Of a stretch of DNA of 64,000 nucleotides, positions 18,282 to 26,737 are shown in pieces. Numbering within the stretch: position 1 is the stretch's first letter; each line of letters starts with the position of its first letter. This stretch comes from Propionibacteriaceae bacterium (GTDB lineage Bacteria; Actinomycetota; Actinomycetes; Propionibacteriales; Propionibacteriaceae): the NCBI GenBank assembly GCA_016717345.1, contig JADKFR010000008.1, positions 83,926 to 147,925 of the forward strand, written 5' to 3'. The notes under the pieces are model-generated. The model was not told the origin of the DNA. It saw only the letters and a list, made by a program, of their open reading frames with translations, and did not search any database. The position numbers and the translations under genes are program-made.

Positions 18282-18409
18282 CCCTGACCACCAACGCTCA
18301 CCCTGCGCCCCATCCCTGACCACCAACGCTCACCCTGCGCCCCATCCCTGACCACCAACGCTCACCCTGCGCCCCATCCCTGACCACCAACGCTCACCCT
18401 GCGCCCCAT
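18282..18409. repeat. 32-bp tandem repeat, four perfect copies
   Basis: Units at 18282-18313, 18314-18345, 18346-18377 and 18378-18409 begin CCCTGACCACCAACGCTCAC and end GCGCCCCAT, with no differences seen and no spacers. Each unit carries CACCCTGCGCC, complementary to the GGCGCAGGGT word found further along. Confidence 0.9.
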
Positions 18410-18414
18410 AACCC

Positions 18415-18444
18415 ACCCTGCGCCGGCTATAGAGGGCGCAGGGT
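18415..18444. repeat. Hairpin unit ACCCTGCGCC / GGCGCAGGGT, copy 1
   Basis: A perfect 10-bp inverted repeat (18415-18424 with 18435-18444) encloses the loop GGCTATAGAG. The same element recurs at 18607-18636 with identical loop, so it is a repeated unit and not a chance palindrome. It could act as a terminator for mtr or ccsB, but no T-run follows. Confidence 0.75.
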
Positions 18445-18606
18445 CACCCGCGGGGCGCAAGGTCCGACCCAGGGGCGCAGAGTCCGACCCAAGAGGGGCG
18501 CAAAGTCGCGGCAGGTGGACGGCCCCGCCCCCGCGCCCGCCCCGCGCCCGCGCCCGCACCGCGCCCCGTAACCGACCACCAACGCCCACCCTGCGCCCCG
18601 TAACCC

Positions 18607-18636
18607 ACCCTGCGCCGGCTATAGAGGGCGCAGGGT
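18607..18636. repeat. Hairpin unit, copy 2
   Basis: Identical stem and loop to the element at 18415-18444 (18607-18616 pairs with 18627-18636). It runs directly into the 40-bp tandem array, sharing the GGCGCAGGGT word. Confidence 0.75.
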
Positions 18637-18748
18637 CACCCGCGGGGCGCAAGGTCGAACCCAAAGGGCGCAGGGTCACCCGCGGGGCGCAAGGTCGAAC
18701 CCAAAGGGCGCAGGGTCACCCGCGGGGCGCAAGGTCGAACCCAAAGGG
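18629..18748. repeat. 40-bp tandem repeat, three perfect copies
   Basis: Units at 18629-18668, 18669-18708 and 18709-18748 each run CGCAGGGTCACCCGCGGGGC and on to CCAAAGGG, followed by degenerate partial copies to about 18780. A related single unit is at 18437-18476. Confidence 0.9.
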
Positions 18749-18824
18749 CGCAGTCTCGAACCAAAGGGGCGCAAAGTCGCGGCAGGTGGACGGCCCCGCG
18801 CCCGCGCCCGCGCCGACACCCACG

Positions 18825-18866
18825 CCCGATCTCACACGCCCGATCTCACGCGCCCGATCTCACGCG
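18825..18866. repeat. 14-bp tandem repeat, three copies
   Basis: CCCGATCTCAC(A/G)CG at 18825-18838, 18839-18852 and 18853-18866; one base differs in the first copy. It ends 16 bp before the ccsB stop codon. Confidence 0.8.
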
Positions 18867-18882
18867 CGGAGGAGACGAGGCG

Positions 18883-19755
18883 TCAGATGCCGGCGTAGGA
18901 GTGGAGGCCGGAGAAGAGCAGGTTCACCCCGATGAAGTTGAACCAGAAGGTGGCCAGACCGATGACGGCCAGCACCGCAGCCCGGGTGCCCTTCCAGCCG
19001 GCGGTCGCCCGGGCGTGCAGATAGGCCACGTAGACGATCCAGGTCACCAGCGACCACGTCTCCTTCGGGTCCCAGCCCCAGAACCGCCCCCACGCGAACT
19101 GGGCCCAGATCGCACCGGCCGCGATGGTGAAGGTCCACAGCGGCAACGCGAAGGCGTGGAATCGGTAGCTGAGGCGGTCGATGACCGCCGCGCTGGGCAA
19201 CCGCCGCAGGTACCCGTTCAGCGGCGCGGCACGACGTTCGCCACGGGCCTTGAGCAGATAGAGCACGGCCGCCAGGCCGCCGATGCTGAAGGCCGCCCCC
19301 GACAGGGCCGCCGCGACGATGTGGATCACGAACCACACCGAGTGCAGCGCCGGCATCAGGGGTGCGACGTTCACGTAGAAGACCGTGACGGCCAGTCCCT
19401 GCCCGATCGCCGCGAGCAGCGTCACCGGCAGTCCCAACCAGCTCAGGCCCCGGCGGAACACGAGTACCAGATAGATCACCACTGCCATCGCGAGCGAAGA
19501 GGTGATGAATTCGTACATGTTGCCCCAGGGCGCCCGCTGGGCGGCAATGCCACGCATCACCACCGCGAACACATGGACGGCCGCGGCCACCATGGTGACC
19601 GAGAGGCCGAGGCGTCCCAGGAGGTCTTCGCGCGGGCTCCGCTCGTTGGTGGCCGAGCCCCGGGCGAGCGCCCATTCCAGGGAGTGGACGATGAGGGCCA
19701 CCAGGTACAGGACCGCGGAGGTGACCATGGCGAGGTTGGAGTAGTAGGCGCTCAA
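18883..19755 (-). CDS. ccsB: Cytochrome c maturation protein CcsB/CcsA (ResC)
   Basis: 290 residues, about eight membrane helices. With ResB it forms the system II complex that carries heme across the membrane and joins it to apocytochrome c. The tryptophan-rich heme-handling WWD motif reads WGRFWGWDPKETWSLVTW near residue 222. Flanking external histidines are in HSVWFVIHIV and SGLHSY. The TTG start is supported by GGCAGGAG seven bases upstream and a TTGA overlap with the resB stop. It is last gene of the five-gene maturation operon. Confidence 0.94.
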   Translation of the reverse strand: MSAYYSNLAMVTSAVLYLVALIVHSLEWALARGSATNERSPREDLLGRLGLSVTMVAAAVHVFAVVMRGIAAQRAPWGNMYEFITSSLAMAVVIYLVLVFRRGLSWLGLPVTLLAAIGQGLAVTVFYVNVAPLMPALHSVWFVIHIVAAALSGAAFSIGGLAAVLYLLKARGERRAAPLNGYLRRLPSAAVIDRLSYRFHAFALPLWTFTIAAGAIWAQFAWGRFWGWDPKETWSLVTWIVYVAYLHARATAGWKGTRAAVLAVIGLATFWFNFIGVNLLFSGLHSYAGI

Positions 19756-21440
19756 GACCGCTCCTGCCTGGGATCATCCTTGGACGGCGCACGTTCCGCC
19801 ACGTCAGTGCCCGCCAGCGTAGCTTGCCCCTCAGCGCTCCCCTCCGCGCCCACCCCGTCGGCGCGCGGCGGGTCGAGCCCCACGGCCCTCGCGAGCTGCG
19901 CCACCGCCTCACCGAGCCCGGGCCGGCCGTCCACACGATCCACTCCGGCCACCTCCACCTGGGTCGACTCACCCCGCCCGATCCGCAGGAACAACCGTCG
20001 GGGTCGCACCAGCAGCGACACGGTGAGACCGAGGATCCCGATCAGCACCGAGGCGAGCACCAGCCAGCCGCCCGGGGTGGCGGACACCTGCAGCTTCGTC
20101 CAGCGCTGCAGCCCGTCGAAGGAGACCGAGCCGCGACCGTCCGGCAGGGTGAAGGTGGTGCCGATCTGGAGCCCGGACCGCAGCGGGTCGCCGGTGTCCT
20201 TGGTCAACTGGGTGAGCCCCGTGGGGTTGAGGACGTAGACGTTCTCGGGTGAGCCGGTCTCCGCCTTGGGTGGCCCCGCCCAAGCGTTCAACAGCAACTG
20301 CGGGTTCCAGGCGTCCGGGAACACCGAGGTGAGCCCGTTCACCGGGTCAGCCACCGCGCTGGGCAGGAACACCCCCTCGAAGGCGAGTCGCTCGGGCCGG
20401 GCGTCGGGGGCCTTGATCACCCCGTGGGAGGTGAAGTTCGAATCCTGCGGAAGAAACACGACCGGTCCCGAGAAGGCGACGTCGCCGTTGCCGTCCCGCA
20501 CGGTGACCACCGGCGCGTACCCATGACCCAGGAGGTGGACCGACGTCCCGTCCAGCGACAACGGGGCGTTCACCTCCAGCAGTTCGCCGGTCGGCGCCAG
20601 CCCCGGACGAGAGACGGTGACGTGGGCACGGAAGAGCCGTGCCGCCCCACGTTGGGTGGCGCCGGTCTCGAACTGCACCTCGAAGTCATCCAGCGAGACA
20701 GTGAAGGGAACCAACTGCCGGGCGCTGAAGCCCACCCCCGAGTGGAACTCGTCGTATTGGGTGAGGGTGTTGGAGAAGGCCTGACCCTCCACCACGATCG
20801 CGGTTCCCCGGAAGCTGAACAACGAGCCCCACGCCAGCGCGGCCAACAACACGACCAGGCTGAGGTGGAACACCAGGTTGCCCGCCTCGCGCAGGTAACC
20901 GCGCTCGGCCGACAGCCCATGCTCCTCGCGGGAGACCCGGTACCCGGCCCCGCGCAGGTGGCGCTCGCCGGCGTCCAGGATCTCAACGGGTGGCACCCGG
21001 ACGGAGCCCGCCGCATGATCAGCGAACCTCGCCAGCCGACGGGGGACGGCGCCGGGCTGGGCCCGCCAGGCCTGCGCGTAGGTGAGGCACCGCGGGATGA
21101 TGCAGCCGATGAGGGACAGGAACAACAGCAGGTAGACAGCGGCGAACCAGACCGACCCGAAGACGTCGAAAAAGCCGAGCCGGTCCAGCCAGGGCCCCCA
21201 CGTCGGATGGGCGGTGAGGTAGTCCGTCACCCCGAACGGGTTCACCGGCCGCTGGGGCAGGACGGAGCCAGGGATGGCAGCCACCCCCAACAGCAGCAGC
21301 AACACCAACGCGGTGCGCATCGAGGTGACCGTGGCCCAGGCCCAACGCACGGTGCCCGACGGCACCCCGTGGGCCCGGTTCATGCGTTCCCGACCGGACG
21401 GTCCGGAGTCGACCTCCTCGGGCGAGGACACTTCGGTCAC
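19752..21440 (-). CDS. resB: Cytochrome c maturation protein ResB
   Basis: 562 residues. Membrane helices near residues 40-58, 95-115 and 190-210, a large extracytoplasmic domain, and a last helix near 475-495, as in ResB/Ccs1. Conserved N-terminal WAWATVTSMRTALVLLLLLGV and PGSVLPQRPVNPFGV support the call. The C-terminal 60 residues are an acidic, low-complexity tail. The GTG start shares one base with the ccdA stop. ResB partners CcsB in heme delivery. Confidence 0.93.
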   Translation of the reverse strand: MTEVSSPEEVDSGPSGRERMNRAHGVPSGTVRWAWATVTSMRTALVLLLLLGVAAIPGSVLPQRPVNPFGVTDYLTAHPTWGPWLDRLGFFDVFGSVWFAAVYLLLFLSLIGCIIPRCLTYAQAWRAQPGAVPRRLARFADHAAGSVRVPPVEILDAGERHLRGAGYRVSREEHGLSAERGYLREAGNLVFHLSLVVLLAALAWGSLFSFRGTAIVVEGQAFSNTLTQYDEFHSGVGFSARQLVPFTVSLDDFEVQFETGATQRGAARLFRAHVTVSRPGLAPTGELLEVNAPLSLDGTSVHLLGHGYAPVVTVRDGNGDVAFSGPVVFLPQDSNFTSHGVIKAPDARPERLAFEGVFLPSAVADPVNGLTSVFPDAWNPQLLLNAWAGPPKAETGSPENVYVLNPTGLTQLTKDTGDPLRSGLQIGTTFTLPDGRGSVSFDGLQRWTKLQVSATPGGWLVLASVLIGILGLTVSLLVRPRRLFLRIGRGESTQVEVAGVDRVDGRPGLGEAVAQLARAVGLDPPRADGVGAEGSAEGQATLAGTDVAERAPSKDDPRQERS

Positions 21441-22204
21441 TAGATCACCACCTCGAACCCGCTCGCCCACTGCCGCAGGCCGGCCATCAGGACGTCCCAC
21501 CAGCCGGTCACCAGCAGCAGACCCACGGCGATCATCATCACTCCCCCGGCCCGCTGGATCCCGATGTGGTGGCGGCGCACCCACCCGATCGCCCCCGCCA
21601 TCCGGGTGAAGGCCAGGCCGGCGACGACAAAAGGCAGGCCCAACCCGACCGCATAGGCCAGCGCCAGGACCCCGCCCCGCAGGGCGGTGGCCTCGTTGAG
21701 GGCCAGCGACAGGACCACCGACAGCGCGGGGGAGATGCAGGGCGTCCAGCCCAGGCCGAACACGATCCCCAGCAGCGGGGCCGTCGCCACCCCGAGCCGG
21801 GGGGCGGTGGGCAACCGGAACGTCCCGAGGCCCCAGTCGAGCCAGCCGGCGAACATCAGCCCCAGCAGGATGGACAGCAGCCCGACCACGATGGTGATCG
21901 GACGCTGCCAGGCCTGCAGTGCCCCGCCGACCGATCCGAACAGGACCCCGCTCGAGACGAACACGAGCGCGAACCCGGCGACGAACCCCAGGGTCCCGGC
22001 CAGCATCCGGCCGCGCCGCGCCCCCTCGCTGATCTCGGAGGCACCCAGCCCGGTGGCGAACGACAGGTAGCCAGGGAGCAGCGGCAGGACGCAGGGCGAG
22101 AAGAAGGAGACGAGGCCGGCCAGGGCGGCCACCGGAAGAGCGAGCAGCATGGAACCGCCCACCGCCTCACGAATCCAGTCGCCGGTCTCGAGGGGGAACA
22201 TCAT
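21440..22204 (-). CDS. ccdA: Thiol-disulfide transporter CcdA
   Basis: 254 residues, six membrane helices. It passes electrons from cytoplasmic thioredoxin to the outside so that apocytochrome c cysteines stay reduced. The two redox cysteines are in SFFSPCVLPLLPGYLS (helix 1) and GLGWTPCISPALS (helix 4). The start ATG overlaps the tlpA stop (ATGA). A second ATG directly follows. It sits between its likely electron acceptor TlpA and ResB. Confidence 0.94.
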   Translation of the reverse strand: MMFPLETGDWIREAVGGSMLLALPVAALAGLVSFFSPCVLPLLPGYLSFATGLGASEISEGARRGRMLAGTLGFVAGFALVFVSSGVLFGSVGGALQAWQRPITIVVGLLSILLGLMFAGWLDWGLGTFRLPTAPRLGVATAPLLGIVFGLGWTPCISPALSVVLSLALNEATALRGGVLALAYAVGLGLPFVVAGLAFTRMAGAIGWVRRHHIGIQRAGGVMMIAVGLLLVTGWWDVLMAGLRQWASGFEVVI

Positions 22205-22770
22205 TTGCCTTGGGCGATGTCGTCGACCAGCCCGACCAGGGTCGCCTGGGTGGTCTCGCCGATCACCCGCGCGGCGATGCGTCCCTGGCGATCGATCAGC
22301 AGCGTGCTGGGAATGGCGCTGGCGGGCAGTTGGCCGCTGAAGGCCAGCAGCAGGCTCCCGTCCGGGTCGAAGAGGTTCGGATAGGTGATGCCGAACGCCC
22401 TGACGAAGGCCTGCGGCGCCGCCTTGTCCAGATCGCGGGTGTTGACGCCCACGAAGACCGCCTGCTCGGAGGTCGCCTGCGCCGCGGCCTGCAGGGCCGG
22501 CGCTTCGGCTCGGCAGGGGGAGCACCAGGAGCCCCACACGTTGTAGACGATCACCTTGTCACGGACGGTTTCGCTGCTCCACGTCGAGCCGTCGAGGGTC
22601 TGGCCGGTGATGATCGGTGCGGGCTGGCGGGACGCGGCCGCGATCACGGTGATGGTGCCGTCGCCGGCCACGAAGCCGCCGCCCACCTCCGGGGTCGCGC
22701 TGCACCCGGTGGACAGGGCCAGGCCAAGCGCAGCGGCCACCAGCCGCCTCAGCCAGAGGCCCGCCATCAC
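22201..22770 (-). CDS. Thioredoxin-like lipoprotein TlpA/ResA
   Basis: 189 residues. Signal peptide with lipobox STGC (Cys23), then a thioredoxin fold with active-site WCSPC (Cys83, Cys86) and cis-proline loop ASAIPSTLLIDRQG. It likely takes electrons from CcdA and reduces the CXXCH cysteines of apocytochrome c before heme attachment. The GTG start overlaps the upstream phosphatase stop (GTGA); an ATG one codon later is equally possible. Confidence 0.9.
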   Translation of the reverse strand: MMAGLWLRRLVAAALGLALSTGCSATPEVGGGFVAGDGTITVIAAASRQPAPIITGQTLDGSTWSSETVRDKVIVYNVWGSWCSPCRAEAPALQAAAQATSEQAVFVGVNTRDLDKAAPQAFVRAFGITYPNLFDPDGSLLLAFSGQLPASAIPSTLLIDRQGRIAARVIGETTQATLVGLVDDIAQGK

Positions 22771-23417
22771 GCCCCGGGCCGGAACTTCTTCGACGTCTTG
22801 ACCGGCACCAGGTCCCCGGCCGGTTCGCTGTACTCGACGCCGACCAGTCGTCCGTCCTGGAAGCGGAAGGTGGTGACGCTGGCCAGGCGAGCCTCCCGGT
22901 GGCGCGGGTCATGGACCAAAGTCCGGTTCTCGGCGGAACGCCTGGCCATCCAGATCGGCAGTTCATGGGCGACGATCAGCGCCTCAGCCTCCGGGGCGTG
23001 GCTGGCCGCCTCGGAAATCGCCGCCTGCATCCGCGCCGCGATCGAGGTGTACGCCTCGCCCCAGGTCGGACGGAGGGGATTACGCAACGCCCACCACGAA
23101 GACGGCTTGAGGAGGATCTCGTTGTTCTTCCCGAACGATTTGCCCTCGAAAACGTTGGCGGCTTCGATCACCCGCTCGTCGATGGTGACCACGAGGTGCG
23201 GGTGCCCGGCGGCGATCGGCGCCATGGTCTCCTGCGCGCGCTGCAGCGGGGAGCTCACCAGGTGCACCAGGTTGGCCGCTTCGAAGTACTCCCCGAGACG
23301 ATCAGCCATCCTGCGGCCGAGCTCAGAGAGCCCGTAGCCGGGCAACCGGCCGTACAACACCCCCTCGGGGTTGTGTACCTGACCATGACGCACGACGTGG
23401 ACGACGCTGGTGACCAT
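22767..23417 (-). CDS. Histidine phosphatase family protein
   Basis: 216 residues. The phosphohistidine motif VVRHGQVHNPEGVLYGRLPG is at the N-terminus, with SSPLQRAQET and the second catalytic histidine in ALIVAHELPIW. This resembles the MSMEG_4193-type phosphoglycerate-mutase-like proteins found ahead of cytochrome c maturation genes in actinobacteria. AGGAG five bases before the ATG fixes the start. It is the first gene of the tlpA-ccdA-resB-ccsB operon. Substrate unknown. Confidence 0.88.
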   Translation of the reverse strand: MVTSVVHVVRHGQVHNPEGVLYGRLPGYGLSELGRRMADRLGEYFEAANLVHLVSSPLQRAQETMAPIAAGHPHLVVTIDERVIEAANVFEGKSFGKNNEILLKPSSWWALRNPLRPTWGEAYTSIAARMQAAISEAASHAPEAEALIVAHELPIWMARRSAENRTLVHDPRHREARLASVTTFRFQDGRLVGVEYSEPAGDLVPVKTSKKFRPGA

Positions 23418-23529
23418 CGGACTCCTGACCGGGACGACGCTGCGGGACAACAATACGTGGACCCGCGACTGGCGGGACCCCCGGGTTCCCCGGCGCGGAC
23501 GGGCCCGCGCCCTCACGCCGTCCGGGGAA

Positions 23530-23787
23530 TCAGCGGACGGCGTCGATGGCCGCGCTGAGCGCAGCCGGATCCACGAACCACCGCGCGTGCACAACGCCCG
23601 CCACGAAAGTGACCGGCACATGGTCGGTGTACTCGGCCCGCAACCGCGGGTCACCGTCGACGTCGACGCTGCGCCAGGAGACCCCGGCACGGGCGCACAC
23701 CTCGGCGATCGTCGCGAGCGCCTCGGCACACAGGTGACAGGCGTCGCGAACCAGGACGACCACCACGTCCCCCCCAACTTCACTCAT
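23530..23787 (-). CDS. Glutaredoxin-like protein (DUF836)
   Basis: 85 residues, a minimal thioredoxin fold with CHLC (residues 17-20) and the cis-proline loop VPVTFVAG. Small glutaredoxin-like proteins of this type lie beside the phosphatase/cytochrome c maturation genes in many actinobacteria. A redox role with mycothiol or thioredoxin is possible but not shown. Confidence 0.85.
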   Translation of the reverse strand: MSEVGGDVVVVLVRDACHLCAEALATIAEVCARAGVSWRSVDVDGDPRLRAEYTDHVPVTFVAGVVHARWFVDPAALSAAIDAVR

Positions 23788-23805
23788 GGGCGGGACGGCG
23801 AGAGA

Positions 23806-23907
23806 TTACTTGCCGGCGCGGCGACGCTGGATGCGCGTGCGCTTCAGCAGCTTGCGGTGCTTCTTCTTCGCCATCCTCTTGCGGCGCTTCTTGATGACCG
23901 AACCCAC
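23806..23907 (-). CDS. Small ribosomal protein bS22 (AURKAIP1/COX24 domain)
   Basis: 33 residues, very basic, starting GTG: MGSVIKKRRKRMAKKKHRKL, then LKRTRIQRRRAGK. This nearly matches the mycobacterial 30S protein bS22 (Rv0500B), found in 70S structures at the subunit interface. It is too short for most gene callers. GAGAGG lies about seven bases before the GTG. As in Mycobacterium it lies next to a small HTH gene (Rv0500A-like), with proC nearby but here separated by pxpABC. Confidence 0.92.
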   Translation of the reverse strand: MGSVIKKRRKRMAKKKHRKLLKRTRIQRRRAGK

Positions 23908-24074
23908 TAGTAGACCTCTCGCGTGCCGGCGCGCCGGCGAAGTTGGACGATGCGAGCTGCCAGGCAGCCCGACGAACGCGGCCGGACGACCCGGCCAAGC
24001 ACTGAATCTTACTCACCAGGGCGCCGCGGGGCGAAATCCCGCGCGCACACTGTCGGTCAGGACCCGTACCCGGA

Positions 24075-24278
24075 TCAACCTGCGTCGTAGAACGCCCGCC
24101 TCAGGTACTCATCCACGGCCGCCTCCGGGACCCGGAAGTTGCGCCCGAATCGAACCGCCTCCAGCTCACCGGCATGGATCAGGCGATACACCGACATCCG
24201 GGACACCCGGAGCAGCTCGGCCACCTCGTTCACCTTCAGGAACTTGACTGATCCCAGACGGGCCGCGGCGTCGCTCAT
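24075..24278 (-). CDS. Excisionase-type small helix-turn-helix protein (Rv0500A-like)
   Basis: 67 residues, essentially one winged helix-turn-helix: FLKVNEVAELLRVSRMSVYR, then LIHAGELEAVRFGRNFRVPEAAVDEYL. Although such domains are labelled excisionase, this one is a conserved chromosomal gene beside bS22 and proC in actinobacteria, related to BldC-type regulators. The ATG at 24278 is chosen over a longer frame because AGGAAGGAAA precedes it and conservation starts there. Targets unknown. Confidence 0.88.
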   Translation of the reverse strand: MSDAAARLGSVKFLKVNEVAELLRVSRMSVYRLIHAGELEAVRFGRNFRVPEAAVDEYLRRAFYDAG

Positions 24279-24429
24279 GGTGCTGGTTTCCTTCCTGCGC
24301 CACCCCCCGGCCGGCACCCCGCCACCCTAGCCGCCGCCGGTGCCCGGAGGGGAGCATCTGGGGAAGTGCGTCAAGGCGACACGCCGCCGCCTGTTGCGCC
24401 GCCCTGCCGCCCCACGGGACGGTGGAGGC

Positions 24430-25185
24430 ATGTGGATCGATCTCAACGCGGACGTGGGCGAGTCCTTCGGCGCCTGGACGATGGGCAACGACCCGGCCCT
24501 GCTCGATGTGGTCACCAGCGCCTCCATCGCCTGCGGGTTCCACGCGGGCGACGCGCGGACGATGTTGCGCACGGTGGGCCAAGCCGAGGAGCGGGGCGTG
24601 ACGATCGGTGCCCACGTGAGCTACCGCGACCTGGCAGGTTTCGGCAGGCGGTTCATCGATGTCCCGCCCGAGGAACTCAATGCCGACGTCATCTACCAGC
24701 TCGGTGCGCTGGCGGGCGTCTGCGCCGTGGTGGGCACCCGGCTGAGTTACGTCAAGCCTCATGGGGCCCTGTACAACACGATCGTCCACCACCGCGAGCA
24801 GGCCGAAGCGGTGGTGGCAGCGGTGCACGCCTTCGACCCGTCCCTGGTCCTCCTGGGTCTCCCCGGCAGCCTGTCCGCCCGGCTCGCCGAAGCTGCCGGG
24901 CTGAGGACCGCCGGCGAGGCCTTCGCCGACCGTGGCTACGCCCCGGACGGGACGCTGCTTCCCCGCGGCGAGCCCGGCGCCGTCCTGCTCGACCCCGACG
25001 AGGTCGCGCAACGCATGGTTCGCCTGGTGACGTCCGGCTACCTCAGTACCAGCCAGGGCCTGCTGGCCGTGCGCGCCGATTCGATCTGCGTCCACGGGGA
25101 CACCCCGGGGTCCGTCGCCATGGCGCGGGCGATCCGGGACCGACTCGTGGCGCAGGGCGTGGTTCTACGGCCCTTCGTCCGATGA
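24430..25185 (+). CDS. pxpA: 5-oxoprolinase subunit A (LamB/YcsF family)
   Basis: 251 residues. With PxpB and PxpC it opens 5-oxoproline (pyroglutamate) to glutamate using ATP. Family motifs are DLNADVGESFGAWTMGND at the N-terminus, SIACGFHAGD, GAHVSYRDLAGFGRR, YVKPHGALYN and SICVHGDTPG at the C-terminus. GGTGGAGG abuts the ATG. It starts a three-gene operon that splits proC from the small HTH/bS22 pair. Confidence 0.95.
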   Translation: MWIDLNADVGESFGAWTMGNDPALLDVVTSASIACGFHAGDARTMLRTVGQAEERGVTIGAHVSYRDLAGFGRRFIDVPPEELNADVIYQLGALAGVCAVVGTRLSYVKPHGALYNTIVHHREQAEAVVAAVHAFDPSLVLLGLPGSLSARLAEAAGLRTAGEAFADRGYAPDGTLLPRGEPGAVLLDPDEVAQRMVRLVTSGYLSTSQGLLAVRADSICVHGDTPGSVAMARAIRDRLVAQGVVLRPFVR

Positions 25186-25221
25186 TCCGGCGCGAACTCC
25201 GGCGGCGAGTGGACACGGGGG

Positions 25222-25869
25222 GTGGCAATGCAGGTCAGGTTGCTGCCCTGCGGTGAGACCGCCACCCTCATCGAGGTCGCGGACGGGTCCGCCGTCTCGG
25301 CGGTGGTGGCCGCCCTTGTCGGCCGCGGTGACGCGGCAACGCCGGCCGCCGGAATCGTCGAGGTGGTGCCTGCCGCCCGGACGGTGCTGGTGCGCTACGC
25401 CCAGGCCGCGACCATGGCTGCCCAGCGGGCGGCGCTGGAGGCCCTGCTCGCCCAGGCCGATCCCACCCCGCCACCGGCCCTCGGCGAGCGGACGGTTCGG
25501 GTGCCGGTCAGCTACGACGGGCCCGACCTGGACGTGGTCGCCGAACTCACCGGCCTGACGGTGGCCGACGTGGTCAGCGCGCATACGGGGCTGCCCTGGC
25601 GGGTCGCCTTCGGCGGCTTCGCCCCCGGTTTCGCCTACCTCACCGACGGCGATCCGAGGCTTCGGGTTCCCCGCCGCGCTGAGCCGCGTCCGGCCGTCCC
25701 GGCAGGTGCGGTGGGGTTGGCCGATGAGTACTCGGGCATCTATCCCCGCGCCACCCCCGGCGGTTGGCAGTTGCTGGGACGCACCGGCGTGCCCGTGTGG
25801 GACTCCCATCGCCATCCCCCGGCACTGCTGCGGCCCGGCTGGTGGGTGCAGTTCGAGGTGGCCCGGTGA
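25222..25869 (+). CDS. pxpB: 5-oxoprolinase subunit B (KipI family)
   Basis: 215 residues. The KipI/allophanate-hydrolase-subunit-1 core is clear: WRVAFGGFAPGFAYLTDGDPRL, VPAGAVGLADEYSGIYP and TPGGWQLLGRT. It acts with PxpA and PxpC in 5-oxoproline hydrolysis. Start is GTG at 25222 or ATG at 25228; GTGGACACGGGGGG is only a weak ribosome site. The stop overlaps the pxpC start (GTGA). Confidence 0.94.
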   Translation: MAMQVRLLPCGETATLIEVADGSAVSAVVAALVGRGDAATPAAGIVEVVPAARTVLVRYAQAATMAAQRAALEALLAQADPTPPPALGERTVRVPVSYDGPDLDVVAELTGLTVADVVSAHTGLPWRVAFGGFAPGFAYLTDGDPRLRVPRRAEPRPAVPAGAVGLADEYSGIYPRATPGGWQLLGRTGVPVWDSHRHPPALLRPGWWVQFEVAR

Positions 25870-26732
25870 GCTGGCTGGAGGTGATCCGGCCCGGGCCGCT
25901 GTCGCTCCTGCAGGACGGCGGTCGCCCCGGGCTGGCGGGCATCGGGGTCACCCGGTCGGGGGCGGCCGACCGCGGTGCCTATCTCGCGGGCGCCGCACTG
26001 GTGGGCAACGACCCGGCGGGCGGGGACGCCGCGATCGAGATCGTGCTGGGCGGGCTGGCCTTCCGCGTCCTCGAGGGCCCGGTGCGGATCGCCGTCACCG
26101 GCGCACCCTGCCCGCTCCGCCTCGGCGAGGTGACCCTGCCCTACGGTCGGGTCGTGGAACTGGGCACCGGAGACGTCGTCAGCCTCGGGATGGCCCCGGT
26201 GGGCTTGCGGTGCTACCTCTCGGTGGCGGGCGGGATCACGGCGGCGCCCGACTTCGGGTCGCGGTCGCGGGACACCCTGGCCGGGATCGGGCCACAGCCG
26301 CTTCGCCCTGGGAGCCGGTTGCCCGTGGGCCCGCCCGTAGCGCGCTCACCCGGTTCCCCGGTCTCGCCGCTCCCGGCGGCCGGGTGGGGTCGCGTACTGA
26401 GCGTCCAGGAGGGCCCGCGCAAGGACTGGATCCTGCACCCCGCGGCACTGGGCCGCGCGTGGGAAGTGTCCGCCAGCAGCGATCGGGTGGGGGTACGGCT
26501 GATCGGTGAGCCGCTGGCGTGGGCGCCGAGCCGGATCGGAAGGGAGTTGCCCCCTGAACCCGTCGTGCGGGGCGCCGTCCAGGTACCGCCGAGCGGGCTA
26601 CCGGTGGTGTTCGGCCCTGACCACCCCACGACCGGCGGCTACCCGGTGCTAGGGGTGCTGACCGGGGCGGCCAGTGACCAGCTGGCCCAGGTTCGTCCGG
26701 GTGACGTCGTCACCCTGGCGTGGCAGCGCTAG
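25866..26732 (+). CDS. pxpC: 5-oxoprolinase subunit C (KipA family)
   Basis: 288 residues. KipA/biotin-dependent-carboxyltransferase-like motifs are VIRPGPLSLLQDGGRPG, GVTRSGAADRGAY, CYLSVAGGI, FGSRSRDTLAGIG and PDHPTTGGYPVLGVL. The GTG start is defined by the 4-base overlap with pxpB. It converges with proC, with five bases between stops. 5-Oxoproline opening to glutamate and proline synthesis by ProC are metabolically adjacent. Confidence 0.94.
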   Translation: MSWLEVIRPGPLSLLQDGGRPGLAGIGVTRSGAADRGAYLAGAALVGNDPAGGDAAIEIVLGGLAFRVLEGPVRIAVTGAPCPLRLGEVTLPYGRVVELGTGDVVSLGMAPVGLRCYLSVAGGITAAPDFGSRSRDTLAGIGPQPLRPGSRLPVGPPVARSPGSPVSPLPAAGWGRVLSVQEGPRKDWILHPAALGRAWEVSASSDRVGVRLIGEPLAWAPSRIGRELPPEPVVRGAVQVPPSGLPVVFGPDHPTTGGYPVLGVLTGAASDQLAQVRPGDVVTLAWQR

Positions 26733-26737
26733 CCGAC

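Larger units (their letters stand above)
18282..18866. repeat. GC-rich intergenic repeat island
   Basis: About 585 bp between mtr and ccsB made almost wholly of repeats: a 32-bp tandem array, two copies of a hairpin unit, a 40-bp tandem array, GC-rich cggccccgcgcccgc tracts, and a 14-bp tandem array at the end. The block around 18411-18540 recurs imperfectly at about 18602-18800. The theme word GGCGCAGGGT or its complement ACCCTGCGCC recurs throughout in both orientations. Frames open across it are low-complexity and show no protein-like features. I see no gene in 18195-18882. Confidence 0.85.

Noticed and set aside
18195..18326. Longer N-terminus for mycothione reductase running into the repeat island
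   Set aside because: Conserved Mtr residues begin at MQHFDLCVIG; the upstream frame is repeat-derived and begins inside a 32-bp unit.
18282..18409. CRISPR array
   Set aside because: The 32-bp units are directly adjacent with no variable spacers, and there are no cas genes. It is a plain tandem repeat.
24075..24278. Prophage or integrative-element excisionase
   Set aside because: No integrase, att repeat or phage gene is nearby, and the gene keeps its conserved chromosomal neighbours bS22 and proC.
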